From Clostridia bacterium (GTDB lineage: Bacteria; Bacillota; Clostridia; Oscillospirales; Acutalibacteraceae): a DNA stretch of 7,816 nucleotides. How positions within the stretch are numbered: position 1 is the stretch's first letter; each line of letters begins with the position of its first letter. Both the position numbers and the translations under genes were made by a program. Below the pieces are notes generated by a model. The model was not told the origin of the DNA. It worked only from the letters and a program-made list of their open reading frames with translations, and searched no databases. The DNA is taken from NCBI GenBank assembly GCA_900767015.1, contig CAAFXQ010000112.1, forward strand, positions 1 to 7,816, given 5' to 3'. Of this stretch, positions 1-5,690 are shown piece after piece.

Positions 1-620
1 AGATGGACAAGAAAACGCTCTGGATCGGTGTTTCGCTTGCCGGTATTGTCGCCGACCTTCTCTGCTTTGTGATCGGTATCTGGGTCGTTCCTTACAACAC
101 GGTGGCCGGTGCTATTGTCTATACGATTTTACGCTTCTTTACAAATTTCCCCGTCGGTGTTATCACAGTGCTTCTGATTGCGATGTTCTCCGACGTTGTT
201 GATGATCTCGAAATGAAAACGGGCAAGCGTCTTGAGGGTACCGTATTCTCATTCAGAAGTCTTGTCGGTAAAATCTCCTATGCAATCTTTAACGTTGTTA
301 TGCTCAATATTGTCGGTAAATTCGGCTACGATGCCGATGTGATGACGAAGATTACTGACAATCTTGCAAAGCCGCTGATTCAAAGCACGACGCAGGCGAC
401 TGTTATCGGCGGCGTGGATTATACCATGCTTCTGAACGTAATTTTCTTCATGCTCACCGCTTTGGGTGCAGTCGGTCTGCTTCTTCAGACGATCCCGATG
501 TTCTTCTATCAGTTCGATGAAAAGGCGCAGGAGGGAAGACTTAAAGCCTTCCGGGCGGAAAAAGAGGAGAGAGAAAAAGCTCTTCTTAATGAGGCGGCGG
601 CAATGGCGCAGGCTGAGTAA
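1..620 (+). CDS. GPH-family sugar:cation symporter, C-terminal part (5' end outside window)
   Basis: The reading frame is open from the window edge (first full codon at 3) to TAA at 618-620 and gives about 205 residues. It contains several long hydrophobic segments (roughly residues 7-30, 33-62, 88-106 and 140-170) and a charged, Glu/Lys/Ala-rich cytoplasmic tail. The stretch around residues 64-82 (SDVVDDLEMKTGKRLEGTVF) matches the conserved cytoplasmic loop of the glycoside-pentoside-hexuronide:cation symporter family (MFS_2), which imports sugars or glycosides with Na+ or H+. Family members are usually 450-500 residues, so this is about the last 40 percent. The ATG at 3 is taken as an internal methionine because a start there would leave less than half a transporter. 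The substrate cannot be told from this part. A strong terminator follows 20 bp after the stop. Confidence 0.85.
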   Translation, partial: MDKKTLWIGVSLAGIVADLLCFVIGIWVVPYNTVAGAIVYTILRFFTNFPVGVITVLLIAMFSDVVDDLEMKTGKRLEGTVFSFRSLVGKISYAIFNVVMLNIVGKFGYDADVMTKITDNLAKPLIQSTTQATVIGGVDYTMLLNVIFFMLTALGAVGLLLQTIPMFFYQFDEKAQEGRLKAFRAEKEEREKALLNEAAAMAQAE

Positions 621-639
621 TAACAGAAAACACGATAAT

Positions 640-676
640 AAACGGGACAGCATCATTTATCGGTGCTGTCCCGTTT
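640..676 (+). terminator. Rho-independent terminator after the sugar symporter
   Basis: A perfect 13-bp stem (AAACGGGACAGCA at 640-652 pairs with TGCTGTCCCGTTT at 664-676) encloses an 11-nt loop, and the T run continues to 679. It lies between two convergent genes. On the minus strand the same stem is followed by TTTATTATC, so it may also stop transcription of the antiporter, though less efficiently. Confidence 0.93.
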
Positions 677-687
677 TTTATACCTAT

Positions 688-1914
688 TTATGCTCGCTTT
701 TTCGTCTGGATTTCGCCCGCTTTTTCAAAGCCTTTCTTTGCGGCGATTACGGCGATGATTTCGTTGATGACCGCCGCAGCGGCAACCGTGCCCTGAACAA
801 TCTGAGCAAGCTCGGGCTTTGTCCCCGAAAGGGTTGAGCAGATGATTCCCGTAAATACGAGCGAAACGCCCGAGTGAGGAAGCAGGGTGAAGCCGAGATA
901 TTTTTTGACAGTATCGGGCATTTTTGTGATGGCTGCGCCGGCTCTTGCGCCGAAGTATTTTCCGAACGCACGGGCGGCGATGTACAGGAATGTATACACA
1001 CCGGCACCGAGGATCAGACGGTAGTTTAGCGGTGCACCTAAATCGACGATTGCGGCAAGCAAGGACACGGCAAGAACCGGAGAGAAGCAGTCCGAGATTT
1101 CCTTGAGCCGTTCCCCGGTTACCATGTTCGTAAAGACCGCCGAGAACGAAACGCCCATCAGCATAAAGTTGAGGGTAATACCCGAAAGCAGTTTATTAAA
1201 AAGTAAGCCGGCAAGCATCGTGGCTGTAATTCCGAAAAGCAGAATCGCAAGCGTGAGGAATTTGTTTTTGCACTTCTTCAACAGCCAACCTGTCGGAAGT
1301 CCGACAACCGCTCCGATGACGACGGGCAAGAATATCATCACCGGAATCATATAAAGGGCAACCGCTCCGCCCGAAACGACTCTTGCAATAAGCGAATTGA
1401 CGGTGAAAAAGACGGCGATAGCGACAACGTCGTCAAGCACCGCCATCGGCAAAAGCGTATCGGTCACGGGACCTTTTGCGTGAAATTCATTGACGATGGA
1501 AAGGGCGGGGGCGGGCGCCGTCGCAAGTGCGATCGAGCCGAAAACAAAGCCGAGAAAGACCGGTACGCCGGTAAAGGCGAAAACAACGCCGAATACAAGA
1601 CTGACAACAGTGAATGTTCCGAGCGACTGCGTCAACGTTGTCACCACCAGCGCTTTACCGTAGTTTTTCAGCTTTTTCCAGACAAGCTCCGTTCCGAGCA
1701 TCAGACCGAAGGCGCACTGCATCCAGGTGATGGTGATTTTATACCATTCGGCGCTCATGACCTCCTGCGACATTAAGCCCACGGCATGAGGACCGAAAAT
1801 CATTCCGACAATAAGCCAGCCTAAAATAGCCGGCAGTTTACCTTTTTGCATCAGCTTTCCGAAGAGAAAAGCCAATATGAGTACCGAAAGCCAACGTAAG
1901 AAAGTTAAGATCAT
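688..1914 (-). CDS. Cation:proton antiporter, CPA2 (Na+/H+ exchanger) family
   Basis: The product is a 408-residue membrane protein, probably exchanging Na+ or K+ for H+ across the cytoplasmic membrane. About 12 hydrophobic segments span nearly the whole length. Two family hallmarks are visible: TAPAPALS at residues 132-139, corresponding to the unwound helix at the ion site, and the paired aspartates of VLDDVVA at 161-162, typical of the electrogenic CPA2 type. There is no C-terminal TrkA-N/RCK domain, so this is the short, membrane-only form. The frame can be extended to 1953, but the start at 1914 is preferred: AAAGGAG lies 9 nt upstream and it begins directly with the first membrane helix (MILTFLRWLS). 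It is transcribed alone, divergently from the LOR gene. A near-consensus promoter overlapped by a palindromic operator suggests repression by a TetR-type regulator not encoded in the window. The ion specificity is unknown. Confidence 0.88.
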   Translation of the reverse strand: MILTFLRWLSVLILAFLFGKLMQKGKLPAILGWLIVGMIFGPHAVGLMSQEVMSAEWYKITITWMQCAFGLMLGTELVWKKLKNYGKALVVTTLTQSLGTFTVVSLVFGVVFAFTGVPVFLGFVFGSIALATAPAPALSIVNEFHAKGPVTDTLLPMAVLDDVVAIAVFFTVNSLIARVVSGGAVALYMIPVMIFLPVVIGAVVGLPTGWLLKKCKNKFLTLAILLFGITATMLAGLLFNKLLSGITLNFMLMGVSFSAVFTNMVTGERLKEISDCFSPVLAVSLLAAIVDLGAPLNYRLILGAGVYTFLYIAARAFGKYFGARAGAAITKMPDTVKKYLGFTLLPHSGVSLVFTGIICSTLSGTKPELAQIVQGTVAAAAVINEIIAVIAAKKGFEKAGEIQTKKRA

Positions 1915-1923
1915 GATATCTGT

Positions 1924-1930
1924 CTCCTTT
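1924..1930 (-). promoter_or_regulatory. Ribosome binding site that fixes the antiporter start
   Basis: Read on the minus strand this is AAAGGAG, 9 nt before the ATG at 1914-1912. The longer possible start at 1953 has no comparable site and would add 13 residues unlike the family N-terminus. Confidence 0.8.
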
Positions 1931-1998
1931 ATCAGTACAAAATCAAAATACAACGTATCATCTGCTTCATAAGCTGAATTGACAATCCTTTCTGTTTC

Positions 1999-2027
1999 AT
2001 TATAGCACTTATTGACCGGTTGGTCAA
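1999..2027 (-). promoter_or_regulatory. Promoter of the cation:proton antiporter gene
   Basis: On the minus strand, TTGACC (2027-2022) is separated by exactly 17 bp from TATAAT (2004-1999), a near-perfect sigma-A type promoter. Transcription should start near 1992, giving a leader of about 78 nt. The -35 hexamer is part of a palindromic operator, so bound repressor would block polymerase. Confidence 0.85.
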
Positions 2028-2030
2028 TAA
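2009..2030. promoter_or_regulatory. Palindromic operator, TetR-family style, over the antiporter -35 box
   Basis: Two perfect 9-bp arms, TTATTGACC (2009-2017) and GGTCAATAA (2022-2030), flank a 4-bp spacer GGTT. The form TTGACC-N4-GGTCAA resembles operators of TetR/AcrR-family repressors in Firmicutes (family knowledge; the assignment is inference). It covers the -35 hexamer and part of the spacer of the antiporter promoter. No TetR gene is present in the window. Confidence 0.7.
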
Positions 2031-2124
2031 TATAAAATAATTGAAACAGAAAGGCGTCCGGCCGCTTCCGGCTGTCGGATTCGCCCGGATGGTTCCGGCT
2101 GTATAAGACGAATCCAAATAATAG

Positions 2125-2153
2125 TTGACAGATAAATATATTTATGATATGGT
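2125..2153 (+). promoter_or_regulatory. Probable promoter of the LOR/SWIM gene pair
   Basis: TTGACA at 2125-2130 is followed after 17 bp by TATGGT at 2148-2153 (four of six consensus positions) in an AT-rich stretch. The -35 is perfect and the -10 is weak; overlapping TATGAT-like hexamers nearby have less suitable spacing. The predicted leader to the ATG at 2188 is about 28 nt. Confidence 0.6.
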
Positions 2154-2187
2154 TATGATAATATCAGACTTTATCCGGAGGAAAACA

Positions 2188-2657
2188 ATGAAACTCTTAT
2201 TTAAGCAACGGCTGTTTTCATGGTTTGACAGCTATGATATTTATGCCGAAAACGGCTCGGTTTTATACGAAGTGAAAGGTCAGCTTTCGTGGGGCACTGT
2301 CTGAAAATCTTCGACGCTTACGGAAATGAGCTCGGTACGGTCAAAGAACGTGTTTTAACCTTTTTGCCGAAGTTTGAGCTGTATCTCGGCGAACAGTATA
2401 TCGGTTGTATCAGCAAGGAATTTTCTTTCTTTAAACCGAGATTCAATATCGACTGCAACGGCTGGAGTATCGAGGGAGATTTCTTTGAGTGGGATTACAG
2501 CGTTCTGGATTTAAACGGAGTGCAAATTGCGTCGGTATCGAAAGAGCTTTTCAACTGGACGGATACCTATGTCATTGATGTCGTCAATCCGAACGATGCG
2601 CTTTGTGTGCTGATGCTGGTTCTCGCCATAGACGCCGAAAAATGTTCGAGAAACTAA
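2188..2657 (+). pseudogene. LURP-one-related (LOR/YxjI-like) protein, frameshifted
   Basis: Translation should start at ATG 2188, with GGAGG at 2177-2181 six nt upstream. The first frame reads MKLLFKQRLFSWFDSYDIYA and on to QLSWGTV, then stops at TGA 2302-2304. The next frame continues the same family at GHCLKIFDAYGNELGTVKER and runs to TAA at 2655-2657. Adding one G to the GGGG run at 2291-2294 joins both into one protein of about 156 residues, a normal length for the family. LOR-domain proteins have a tubby-like/scramblase-like beta-barrel fold; their bacterial function is poorly known. Recognisable family features are the N-terminal K-Q-x-(L/V)-F-S-W, the repeated G-N-E segment, EFSFFKPRFNI and the EGDFFEWDYSV stretch. 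The rest of the frame is intact with no other stop, so the lesion is recent, or is a one-base sequence error. The surrounding codons do not form a classical slippery heptamer, so programmed frameshifting is unlikely. Confidence 0.8.
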
Positions 2658-2709
2658 AGGGAGGATTTTCGGACACATGATGTGCTATTATCCTCTTGTA
2701 AAATAAAAC

Positions 2710-2715
2710 GGGAGG
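2710..2715 (+). promoter_or_regulatory. Ribosome binding site that fixes the SWIM gene start
   Basis: GGGAGG lies 8 nt before the ATG at 2724. An in-frame GTG at 2682 would add 14 residues, but it has a poorly spaced Shine-Dalgarno, so the ATG at 2724 is preferred. Confidence 0.75.
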
Positions 2716-2723
2716 AAATTACC

Positions 2724-3533
2724 ATGGCATACAGAGTCGTTCTTTCGGCAAGACGCAAAAGGGAAAAGAGTTTGCATAAAACCGATTTATACAAAACAAA
2801 AGAAATCAAAAAGTCGCTTGTTAAAGTCTTCTTTATTTCAAGAAATCTTGAACTGCCGTACTATAATGATCGGTTTGATCTTCAAAAGGGCGATCGTGTA
2901 TATGTGAGCGGAAAGCTTTACGGTCATATGGGGATTGTTACCGAGGTCAATTACTGCTTTAAGATAAAGCTTTCGGACTACGAACGGGTGACCGCCTTGG
3001 TTGATACAACGGTAAAAGGCGAATTTTACAGTATGGGTTCCGATTTTATTACGTTTGACCCCGGTACTTTGCCGTATAAAAAGGTGTGTTCCTGGCTGAA
3101 ACCGCCCGAATACTCCCCCTGCGAATATGCCTGCGGAAGTGAAAGCAAGTCTTTTTCTCTTGAAGAACTTCCGGCACTGAAGCTTGACGAAGAGGAGAAA
3201 GCGAAAGGAGAGTACTTGTTCGAAAACGAACGAGTCAGATATCTTGCGGTATGCGGTACGTCCGGCAAGGCATTGGTCGTCGGAAGCAAGCTTTATGAAA
3301 TAGAGTTCCGGTATGAAAACGGAAGGATAACGAATCTTTTCTGTTCCTGCTACGAAACCGGATACTGCGGTCATTCCCTGGCGGTCATGCTTAAACTCCG
3401 GCAGATACTGGATTGCGTTGAGCAAGATTATGAGCAGGAATATAAAAAGAGCGGCTGCTTCTGCGTTGTTAACAAAGCGTTGCTTTTGAACTTCTCTGTC
3501 AGAAATAAAGAAAAAGGTAAAGTTATTTTATAA
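2724..3533 (+). CDS. SWIM zinc-finger protein of unknown function
   Basis: The product is a 269-residue soluble protein with no signal peptide or membrane segment. A basic N-terminus (residues 1-32, rich in Lys/Arg) is followed by a conserved-looking block at about 33-130. That block contains LPYYNDRFDLQKGDRVYVSG and a KOW/SH3-like turn (KGDRVYVSGKLYGHMGIVTEV, 55-75). A Glu-rich linker leads to a C-terminal SWIM-type zinc finger with Cys207, Cys209, Cys215 and His217 (C-x-C-x5-C-x-H), preceded by the usual beta strands YEIEFRYENGRITNLF. The C-x5-C spacing is at the short end for SWIM. SWIM domains bind DNA or proteins in known cases, but the role here is unknown. The gene starts 66 nt after the broken LOR gene with no terminator between them, so it is probably co-transcribed. 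Confidence in the motif is good; no function is assigned. Confidence 0.75.
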   Translation: MAYRVVLSARRKREKSLHKTDLYKTKEIKKSLVKVFFISRNLELPYYNDRFDLQKGDRVYVSGKLYGHMGIVTEVNYCFKIKLSDYERVTALVDTTVKGEFYSMGSDFITFDPGTLPYKKVCSWLKPPEYSPCEYACGSESKSFSLEELPALKLDEEEKAKGEYLFENERVRYLAVCGTSGKALVVGSKLYEIEFRYENGRITNLFCSCYETGYCGHSLAVMLKLRQILDCVEQDYEQEYKKSGCFCVVNKALLLNFSVRNKEKGKVIL

Positions 3534-3538
3534 ATGAA

Positions 3539-3573
3539 AAAATCCGTGATTTCAATGCGAAGTCACGGATTTT
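3539..3573. terminator. Bidirectional Rho-independent terminator
   Basis: AAAATCCGTGA (3539-3549) pairs with TCACGGATTTT (3563-3573). The stem extends inward through a G-U pair and TTC/GAA to a 5-nt loop at 3554-3558, giving about 15 bp. On the + strand it ends the SWIM gene, 5 bp after its stop. On the minus strand it carries a TTTTTT tail and would serve the deacetylase gene, reading through the palindromic element. Confidence 0.9.
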
Positions 3574-3585
3574 AATCTTATTATT

Positions 3586-3747
3586 GGCAACCTCTAAAAA
3601 CATCCCGGCATTCGTCATAGCACACAACTAATGCCGTCTTTGTCGTTAAAAATCCTTGAAATACACAGAGTATTCCTGCGGATTTTTGCCTAAAATCCGT
3701 CATCATTTGTGCACTATGCCAAACGCCTTGAGTTTTTAGAGGTTGCC
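3586..3747. repeat. MITE-like palindromic element, complete copy (162 bp)
   Basis: Perfect 16-bp terminal inverted repeats, GGCAACCTCTAAAAAC (3586-3601) and its complement (3732-3747), bound the element. The interior is also self-complementary. The left-half segment from GGCATT at 3607 resembles, in inverted orientation, the right-half segment ending in ACGCC at 3727. AAAAATCC (3648-3655) pairs with GGATTTTT (3680-3687), and AATAC/GTATT surround an apical ACAGA loop at 3665-3669, the exact centre. The unit can thus fold as one long imperfect hairpin. It has no ORF, which fits a non-autonomous element. No clear target duplication is seen. It starts 5 bp beyond the deacetylase stop, between convergent genes. 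A second copy begins at 7739. Confidence 0.88.
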
Positions 3748-3752
3748 TGTTA

Positions 3753-5240
3753 TCAATAAGCCGAGGTATAAAGATGTCCTTTGGTGATGTTGATTCCCTT
3801 GGCGTCCATCATTTCCGAAACCGTTACGATCTGATAGCCGTTTTGCTTCAGATAGGAAACGATTGATTTTGTCGCTTCGGCGGTGGACGGATAAAGGTCG
3901 TGCATGAGAACGATTGAGCCGTCCCGGACACTCTTTTTGAAGTTGGAATAGGTGACAGAGCTGCTTCGGTTCGACCAGTCCCTTGTGTCGACCGACCAGT
4001 TGATCAGCGGATAGGGGACAACCGCTTTTACATGATCGTTTACGCTTCCGCCGGGCGCTCTTACGAGCCGGACGGTCTGACCGGAGTATTGTTTAATCAG
4101 GTCGTTTGTCTTGGACAGCTCGCTTTTGATCGTTGCGTCCGACGCCTTGGTAAGCGTCGTGTGGTTATAGGTGTGACAGCCGATTTCACAGCCCTGCTGT
4201 GCTTCCAGCTTCAGGCAGTCGCTGTATGTTGAAAGCCTTGAGCCGACGACAAAAAAGGTTGCTCGTGCGCCGTTCTTTTTCAGCGTGTCGAGAATCGACG
4301 TCGTTACCGGACGGTACGGTCCGTCGTCATAGGTCAGGGCGACCATCTTCTTGTTCGGATCGACCGCATAAAGAGAGGCGGTGCTGCTGTTTTTGCTTTT
4401 TTGGCCCGAAGAGGAGAGAACCCTGATGACATATGAATTCTTCTTTCCGTAAACGGCCTTGGTATCAATATACGAGGTCTTTGACGCCTTGACCGTCGCC
4501 GCTTTTGTCCATGTGTCTCCGACTTTTCTCATGATTTCGATTTTTGCGCCGGAGGAAACCTTGCTCCAGCTCAGGGTGACGCCCTTGGGCGAATTTCTGA
4601 CCCGGAGATTTTTGGGCGCCGCCGGCTGAGAAGCGGTGACGTTTACGGATTTTGCGCTTCCGAGAGCGCTTTCATAGTTCCCGCTTTGCTGTTTTACCGC
4701 ATAAGACACCGTCCGGCTTCCCGGCTGTTTGTCGGTATAAGAAAGCGTCTTGCCGCTGACGGACGCAAGCTTTGTCCAGTCGTTACTTCCGGCGGCTTTT
4801 TTATAAAGTATGTAGCCCGTTGCGCCGGAAACGGCGTTCCACTGTATTTTTACCGAAGTACCCGAAAGGCTGACGCTTTTTACGGACGGAGCGGCAAGCC
4901 GTTTATAGGATACATATACAAACGAGCTTTTTATTTTTCCGTCCACCGCACGGATTTTATAGCGGTAGCCGTTGTTATACGAAATAGCCGTATCCGTGTA
5001 ACGGTTGGTTTTCACCGTCGCAAGCTTTGTTGACGAGCCCGAAGTGACTTTGTAAACCTCATAGCTGTCCGCACCCGAAACAGGCGACCAGCTGATTTCG
5101 AGCCCCGAAGCGGTGTTGCGGATTTTTGCGTTCTGAACGGCAGGTACGCTGTTCACCGCAAACAAGGTTACCGTGAAAAAGAGCACGCTGACGGCTGATA
5201 ATAAAACGATCCATACGATTTTTTTAGCTTTGCGGGACAT
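3753..5240 (-). CDS. Secreted or membrane-anchored polysaccharide deacetylase (CE4/NodB) with three FN3-like domains
   Basis: The product has 495 residues. A basic N-terminus and one hydrophobic segment (about 8-29) act as a signal peptide or membrane anchor. Three fibronectin III-like repeats follow at about 33-113, 117-203 and 207-291, each with the pattern L-x-(I/V/L)-x-W-x-x-V. The NodB domain (about 298-480) has all five catalytic motifs: TYDDGP (303-308, Asp305 base and Asp306 metal ligand), HTYNH (His356 and His360, metal), RAPGG (394-398), WSVDTRDW (415-422) and LMHD (445-448, His447). This predicts a metal-dependent deacetylase acting on an N-acetylated glycan such as peptidoglycan or a chitin-like polymer outside the cell; the exact substrate is not determinable. 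The start at 5240 is supported by AAGGAGG 7 nt upstream. The gene stands alone, divergent from feoAB, and ends 5 bp before the palindromic element. Confidence 0.92.
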   Translation of the reverse strand: MSRKAKKIVWIVLLSAVSVLFFTVTLFAVNSVPAVQNAKIRNTASGLEISWSPVSGADSYEVYKVTSGSSTKLATVKTNRYTDTAISYNNGYRYKIRAVDGKIKSSFVYVSYKRLAAPSVKSVSLSGTSVKIQWNAVSGATGYILYKKAAGSNDWTKLASVSGKTLSYTDKQPGSRTVSYAVKQQSGNYESALGSAKSVNVTASQPAAPKNLRVRNSPKGVTLSWSKVSSGAKIEIMRKVGDTWTKAATVKASKTSYIDTKAVYGKKNSYVIRVLSSSGQKSKNSSTASLYAVDPNKKMVALTYDDGPYRPVTTSILDTLKKNGARATFFVVGSRLSTYSDCLKLEAQQGCEIGCHTYNHTTLTKASDATIKSELSKTNDLIKQYSGQTVRLVRAPGGSVNDHVKAVVPYPLINWSVDTRDWSNRSSSVTYSNFKKSVRDGSIVLMHDLYPSTAEATKSIVSYLKQNGYQIVTVSEMMDAKGINITKGHLYTSAY

Positions 5241-5247
5241 AATTCTT

Positions 5248-5254
5248 CCTCCTT
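5248..5254 (-). promoter_or_regulatory. Ribosome binding site of the deacetylase gene
   Basis: On the minus strand this reads AAGGAGG, a full anti-Shine-Dalgarno match, 7 nt before the ATG at 5240. Confidence 0.85.
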
Positions 5255-5281
5255 GTGCTCATTGTTGATTTTTTACAATAT

Positions 5282-5311
5282 ATTATAACAAATACAGGTG
5301 AAGTTTATCAA
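5282..5311 (-). promoter_or_regulatory. Promoter of the deacetylase gene
   Basis: On the minus strand TTGATA (5311-5306) lies 18 bp before a perfect TATAAT (5287-5282). The -35 is 29 bp from the -35 of the feo promoter on the other strand, separated by T-rich DNA, so the two units are back to back. Confidence 0.75.
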
Positions 5312-5340
5312 GTTTTTTTAACTTTTTTTCGTGTTGTCGG

Positions 5341-5369
5341 TTGACAAAGTCCAAGGTGTATTATATAAT
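5341..5369 (+). promoter_or_regulatory. Promoter of the feoA-feoB operon
   Basis: A full consensus -35 TTGACA (5341-5346) is followed by 17 bp and a full consensus TATAAT (5364-5369). Such a strong promoter usually needs a repressor, which fits the palindrome just downstream. The transcript should start near 5376, giving a leader of about 87 nt. Confidence 0.9.
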
Positions 5370-5378
5370 ACCAATACA

Positions 5379-5394
5379 GTTAGCGAAGGCTAAC
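5379..5394 (+). promoter_or_regulatory. Palindrome at the feo transcription start: probable metalloregulator operator
   Basis: GTTAGC (5379-5384) and GCTAAC (5389-5394) are perfect inverted arms around GAAG. The TTAGC/GCTAA half sites resemble DtxR/IdeR/MntR-family boxes (TTAGG...CCTAA type), and the position a few bases after the predicted +1 fits repression by an iron- or manganese-loaded regulator (inference). A further GGCTAA half site recurs at 5403-5408. As RNA the same bases would form a 6-bp hairpin, so a leader-RNA role is the alternative. Confidence 0.6.
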
Positions 5395-5423
5395 CGAATG
5401 ACGGCTAAAGACTCACAGAAAGG

Positions 5424-5450
5424 TCGGATCAAGCTTCGATCTTGAACCGA
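5424..5450 (+). other. Leader-RNA hairpin before the feoA ribosome binding site
   Basis: TCGG (5424-5427) plus TCAAG (5429-5433) pair with CTTGA (5441-5445) plus CCGA (5447-5450), with one A-A mismatch and a 7-nt loop, giving 9 bp. It ends on the first base of the feoA AAGGTG site (5450-5455), so it could affect translation. It matches no riboswitch class that I recognise. Confidence 0.5.
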
Positions 5451-5462
5451 AGGTGTTAAATT

Positions 5463-5690
5463 ATGCAGCTTTCTCAGGGAAAAATCGGAAAGACCTATCA
5501 GGTGATTCACGCTGATCTGCCCGTACAGCTTGAAAAGCGGATGGAGGCGCTCGGCATGACCGAGGGGACAAACGTCGGAATTCTTCATTTCAAGCGGGGC
5601 GGCACGATGGTCATCACGATTCGGGGGACACGCTTTGCCATCGGCAAAGGAATTTCGCAAAATATTGAGGTTGAGGAGGTGAAAGGCTGA
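5463..5690 (+). CDS. feoA: Ferrous iron transport protein A (FeoA)
   Basis: This 75-residue protein is the usual size for FeoA, a small cytoplasmic SH3-like protein needed for FeoB-dependent Fe2+ uptake. The family pattern is visible: an N-terminal strand with a Gly turn (LSQGKIGKTYQV), the central helix and turn LEKRMEALGMTEGTNV (about 23-38), and the final strands MVITIRGTRFAIGKGISQNIEV (about 49-70). The start is ATG 5463, with a modest AAGGTG site 7 nt upstream. The stop TGA at 5688-5690 shares one base with the feoB ATG (TGATG), so the two are translationally coupled. Expression should follow the strong promoter at 5341 and its metal-responsive palindrome. Confidence 0.95.
   Translation: MQLSQGKIGKTYQVIHADLPVQLEKRMEALGMTEGTNVGILHFKRGGTMVITIRGTRFAIGKGISQNIEVEEVKG

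Larger units (their letters stand above)
1987..2054. repeat. Outer 13-bp inverted repeat around the antiporter operator
   Basis: CCTTTCTGTTTCA (1987-1999) is perfectly inverted as TGAAACAGAAAGG (2042-2054). The centre of the pair (2020.5) nearly coincides with the centre of the inner operator (2019.5), so the two palindromes are nested. The antiporter-proximal arm overlaps the -10 edge and the predicted transcription start; the other arm lies upstream of the -35. It may be a second protein site pair or a cruciform/hairpin-forming unit; its function is unknown. Confidence 0.75.

Noticed and set aside
1979..2006. A TTGACA-16-TATAGC promoter-like pair on the + strand
   Set aside because: The nearest + strand gene starts at 2188 and has its own better placed promoter at 2125-2153. 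This pair lies in the antiporter leader and probably arises from the palindromic sequence.
1932..2117. A 61-codon minus-strand ORF upstream of the antiporter
   Set aside because: It runs through the operator, the promoter and the GC-rich patch, has no ribosome binding site and no family resemblance. The DNA is better explained as regulatory.
2288..2304. Programmed -1 frameshifting as the explanation for the split LOR gene
   Set aside because: The codons at the junction (TCG TGG GGC) do not make an X-XXY-YYZ slippery heptamer that would re-pair well, and no clear stimulatory structure is seen. LOR genes are not known to use frameshifting.
2677..2706. A 9-codon ORF (MMCYYPLVK) after an AGGGAGG site, upstream of the SWIM gene, as a possible leader peptide
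   Set aside because: The spacing from the Shine-Dalgarno (12 nt) is long, the peptide has no regulatory codon run, and no attenuator hairpin follows before the SWIM start at 2724.
2682..2723. An upstream GTG start for the SWIM protein
   Set aside because: The ATG at 2724 has a well spaced GGGAGG; the extension lacks one and adds an unremarkable 14-residue segment.
3026..3425. Minus-strand ORFs opposite the SWIM gene
   Set aside because: They overlap a gene with a clear ribosome binding site and zinc-finger motif, have no start signals of their own and encode low-complexity or unrecognisable peptides.
5370..5462. A known metal riboswitch (NiCo/czcD or yybP-ykoY type) in the feo leader
   Set aside because: The leader is only about 87 nt and I could not match the conserved cores or four-way junction of these classes. 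It is kept as an unassigned structured leader.
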